Positions 62,332-64,000 of a stretch of DNA of 64,000 nucleotides are shown here, in pieces (position 1 is the first letter of the stretch; each line of letters opens with the position of its first letter). Source of the stretch: Ascidia mentula (Eukaryota; Chordata; Ascidiacea; Phlebobranchia; Ascidiidae); contig OX387202.1 in the NCBI GenBank assembly GCA_947561715.1, positions 20,039,001 through 20,103,000 of the forward strand. Reading direction: 5' to 3'. A program made the position numbers and the translations under genes. Under the pieces are notes generated by a model. It searched no databases. It had not been told where the DNA came from and worked only from the letters and a program-made list of their open reading frames with translations.

Positions 62332-63586
62332 TTACAACTTCACATGTTTAAATGTAAGATGGAAAGGACTTGAAAAAATGTTGGTAGGAACTGTTGGATC
62401 TTCAGAAGGTGGATGTTTTTGACAGAGTATCTTGGCATTCCTAACATCATTAAACTGTGTTGAAAGTGTGTCGAGACAGTCTGCAACTTGTTTGTACAGC
62501 TTGCGCTCAAAGTACAGTTTTACACCAGTGTCTTGGTATCTGGACAGGGATTCTTTGCGATTTAAGACAGCTCTGAAATTGTGCAATTTCTTTGAAATTC
62601 TGTTCATATTAGTTAAGGCTGCATCGTTCGTGATGAGATTCACCTTTTGCTTCCTGCTATACAGAGCTGATATAAACCTACTTTCTTCAGAGCATGCAGG
62701 ATCACTTAAATCATCTGAATCGACTTTTAATTTTGCCTGCATCAGTTTCAGCTTTTGACACTTGTTAAGGGAGTTACTTTCTTTGACTACTTCCAAAAGA
62801 GACTTTGTGACTACAGTGCACTCTGGTGCCTCGTTAGATTTAGCTGTTGAATTTTGCGCTACAGGGGCCTCTGTTATAACTACAGAGGACACTCAATCTG
62901 CCTTTAAATCCACAATTTCTTTGTTCTTTTCCCGGTTTGTTTTTTGTTTTGAGACTGAGGCATGTCGATTCTTTCCAGCAGATGAAATTCTTGTTCCTTG
63001 TGACTCAATCCCAGTTTTTGATTTCATCCAAACCCTGTTTTTTGTCAAACTCAACTTATGTCTTTCTGTTACCCATGGCTGTAGCAAGCTTTCTGAAACA
63101 TAACACACGTTCATTTTTTCATGTTTATGTGTCACAGTTTAAACATTTCAAATTCGCACTCAGCAAAATTTTTTGTAAGGTAATACTGAAGCAGAATATT
63201 AAAAAGGTGCACTCTAGACCGAGGTTCCAGACTGGGTTGTGCATAGGAGGTCTGTGAAGATATGGCAGGAAATCAAACTTTTGTTGTGTAAAATTGCTAC
63301 AGTGATTTGGGAGCTTTGCAGTTGTTGCTCAATTTTGTCAATTATTGTTTTGCAAACTTACAGTCTGTCGAGTTGCTGCTAATAAGATCTGCCGTTCTGC
63401 ATATGCAAAAAATTTATAAATATGCCGGAGAAAAACATATTCACAAATTCACATCAAGTTCCGTAACAAAGAGTTCCCTGCTCTAGACAAACACTTACCA
63501 TATTTTTTAGCGCGATATCTTTCCAAAGTCGTCCTTAGATCAAGAGTTCGATCAACAATTTCGAGAAACACTTTAAGGTTATTCAT
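62332..63586 (-). pseudogene. Coiled-coil protein gene, TEDC2-like, damaged (copy B)
   Basis: Exon 1 is complete here (63586-63499, ATG, MNNLKVFLEIVDRTLDLRTT, donor GTAAGT). Exon 2 starts at 63092. An internal ~250-bp deletion (join near 63058) removes the Cys-rich spot seen in copy A, and TGA near 62893-62895 interrupts the frame. The C-terminal part, lost from copy A, is present (YQDTGVKLYFERKLYKQVAD...) and ends at 62332. The two copies are therefore damaged in different places. Assignment to TEDC2 is tentative. Confidence 0.5.
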
Positions 63587-64000
63587 TATACGAACGTGGA
63601 ATCGGAGAAAATTTTAAACTTTTCTTTCTTCAACTCATTTTATCGCGGTAAAACTCCCCGCAGGGGAATAACCACAATCGTTAAAATATTGAATGGAATT
63701 ATTAAAATATTTATTTTATCTGAAATTCCACAAAGTTAATTTGTAGTATTGCACGCTCCAATGGTTTTATGGGCACCATCTGTAGTTGTATATGCACTCA
63801 TCAGTATTAAACACTATGGGATCCGTATCAGTATGAAATCCCCCAAATTAAGTTCTGAGGTGTTGCATCAAACTTTATATTATTCTTTGTTATTCTTTGT
63901 GTATCGTAATTAGGTCGCGTACATGCGCATATGTTATTTCGAGGTAATCGCTTTGCTACACCCACACATATGGGGAAAATCTCTGACATAACGCAAGTAA
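63587..64000. other. Upstream flank of TEDC2-like gene
   Basis: Colinear with 15453-15876; homology with block A is still running at the window edge. It would hold the promoter, but no motif stands out. Confidence 0.5.

Overview
The window is metazoan nuclear DNA and most likely an ascidian (Ciona-like) genome. This is an inference from short introns, compact multi-exon genes, a unconventional myosin-X gene, a collagen-plus-fibrinogen-domain lectin gene and high divergence between repeated blocks; no species marker was available to me. There are no bacterial features.

Layout. (1) 1-15.9 kb, block A: the last three coding exons of a MYO10-like gene (+), then a complete six-exon ficolin-like gene (-) whose introns hold a Penelope-like element, a hairpin element and a 113-bp minisatellite, then a 965-bp pure (CTGCC)n array, a tRNA-derived SINE-like insertion and a broken coiled-coil gene (TEDC2-like, -). 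(2) 15.9-28.6 kb: repeat-rich. It has a third copy of the MYO10-downstream sequence, an unidentified coding fragment, a 3.7-kb 57-bp minisatellite and a frameshifted USB1 pseudogene. (3) 28.6-33.1 kb: a decayed Ty3/gypsy (Mag-like) retrotransposon whose putative 5' LTR carries a sequence fitting a complete hammerhead ribozyme. (4) 33.1-48.4 kb: two displaced MYO10 exon copies, then 36 MYO10 exons in order (second half of the motor, IQ, helical region, PH domains, MyTH4, FERM). (5) 47.2-64 kb, block B: a second copy of block A with its own ficolin-like gene, Penelope-like element and TEDC2-like gene.

Blocks A and B are colinear over about 16 kb at roughly 97 percent identity by eye. They may be a segmental duplication or two haplotypes assembled in series; both readings are kept open. 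The copies differ in informative ways. MYO10 in B has a stop codon in the FERM F3 exon where A has Arg. The TEDC2-like copies have lost different parts. The pentamer array is 193 units in A and 2-3 in B. In the last exon of the ficolin-like gene all nine changed codons are non-synonymous (16 base changes, no silent ones).

Functionally the genes are not an operon-like set: MYO10 is a filopodial motor, the ficolin-like proteins look like secreted pattern-recognition lectins, and the rest is mobile or decaying DNA. The two items most worth follow-up are the hammerhead in the gypsy LTR and the patchy diversification of the ficolin ligand-binding exons.
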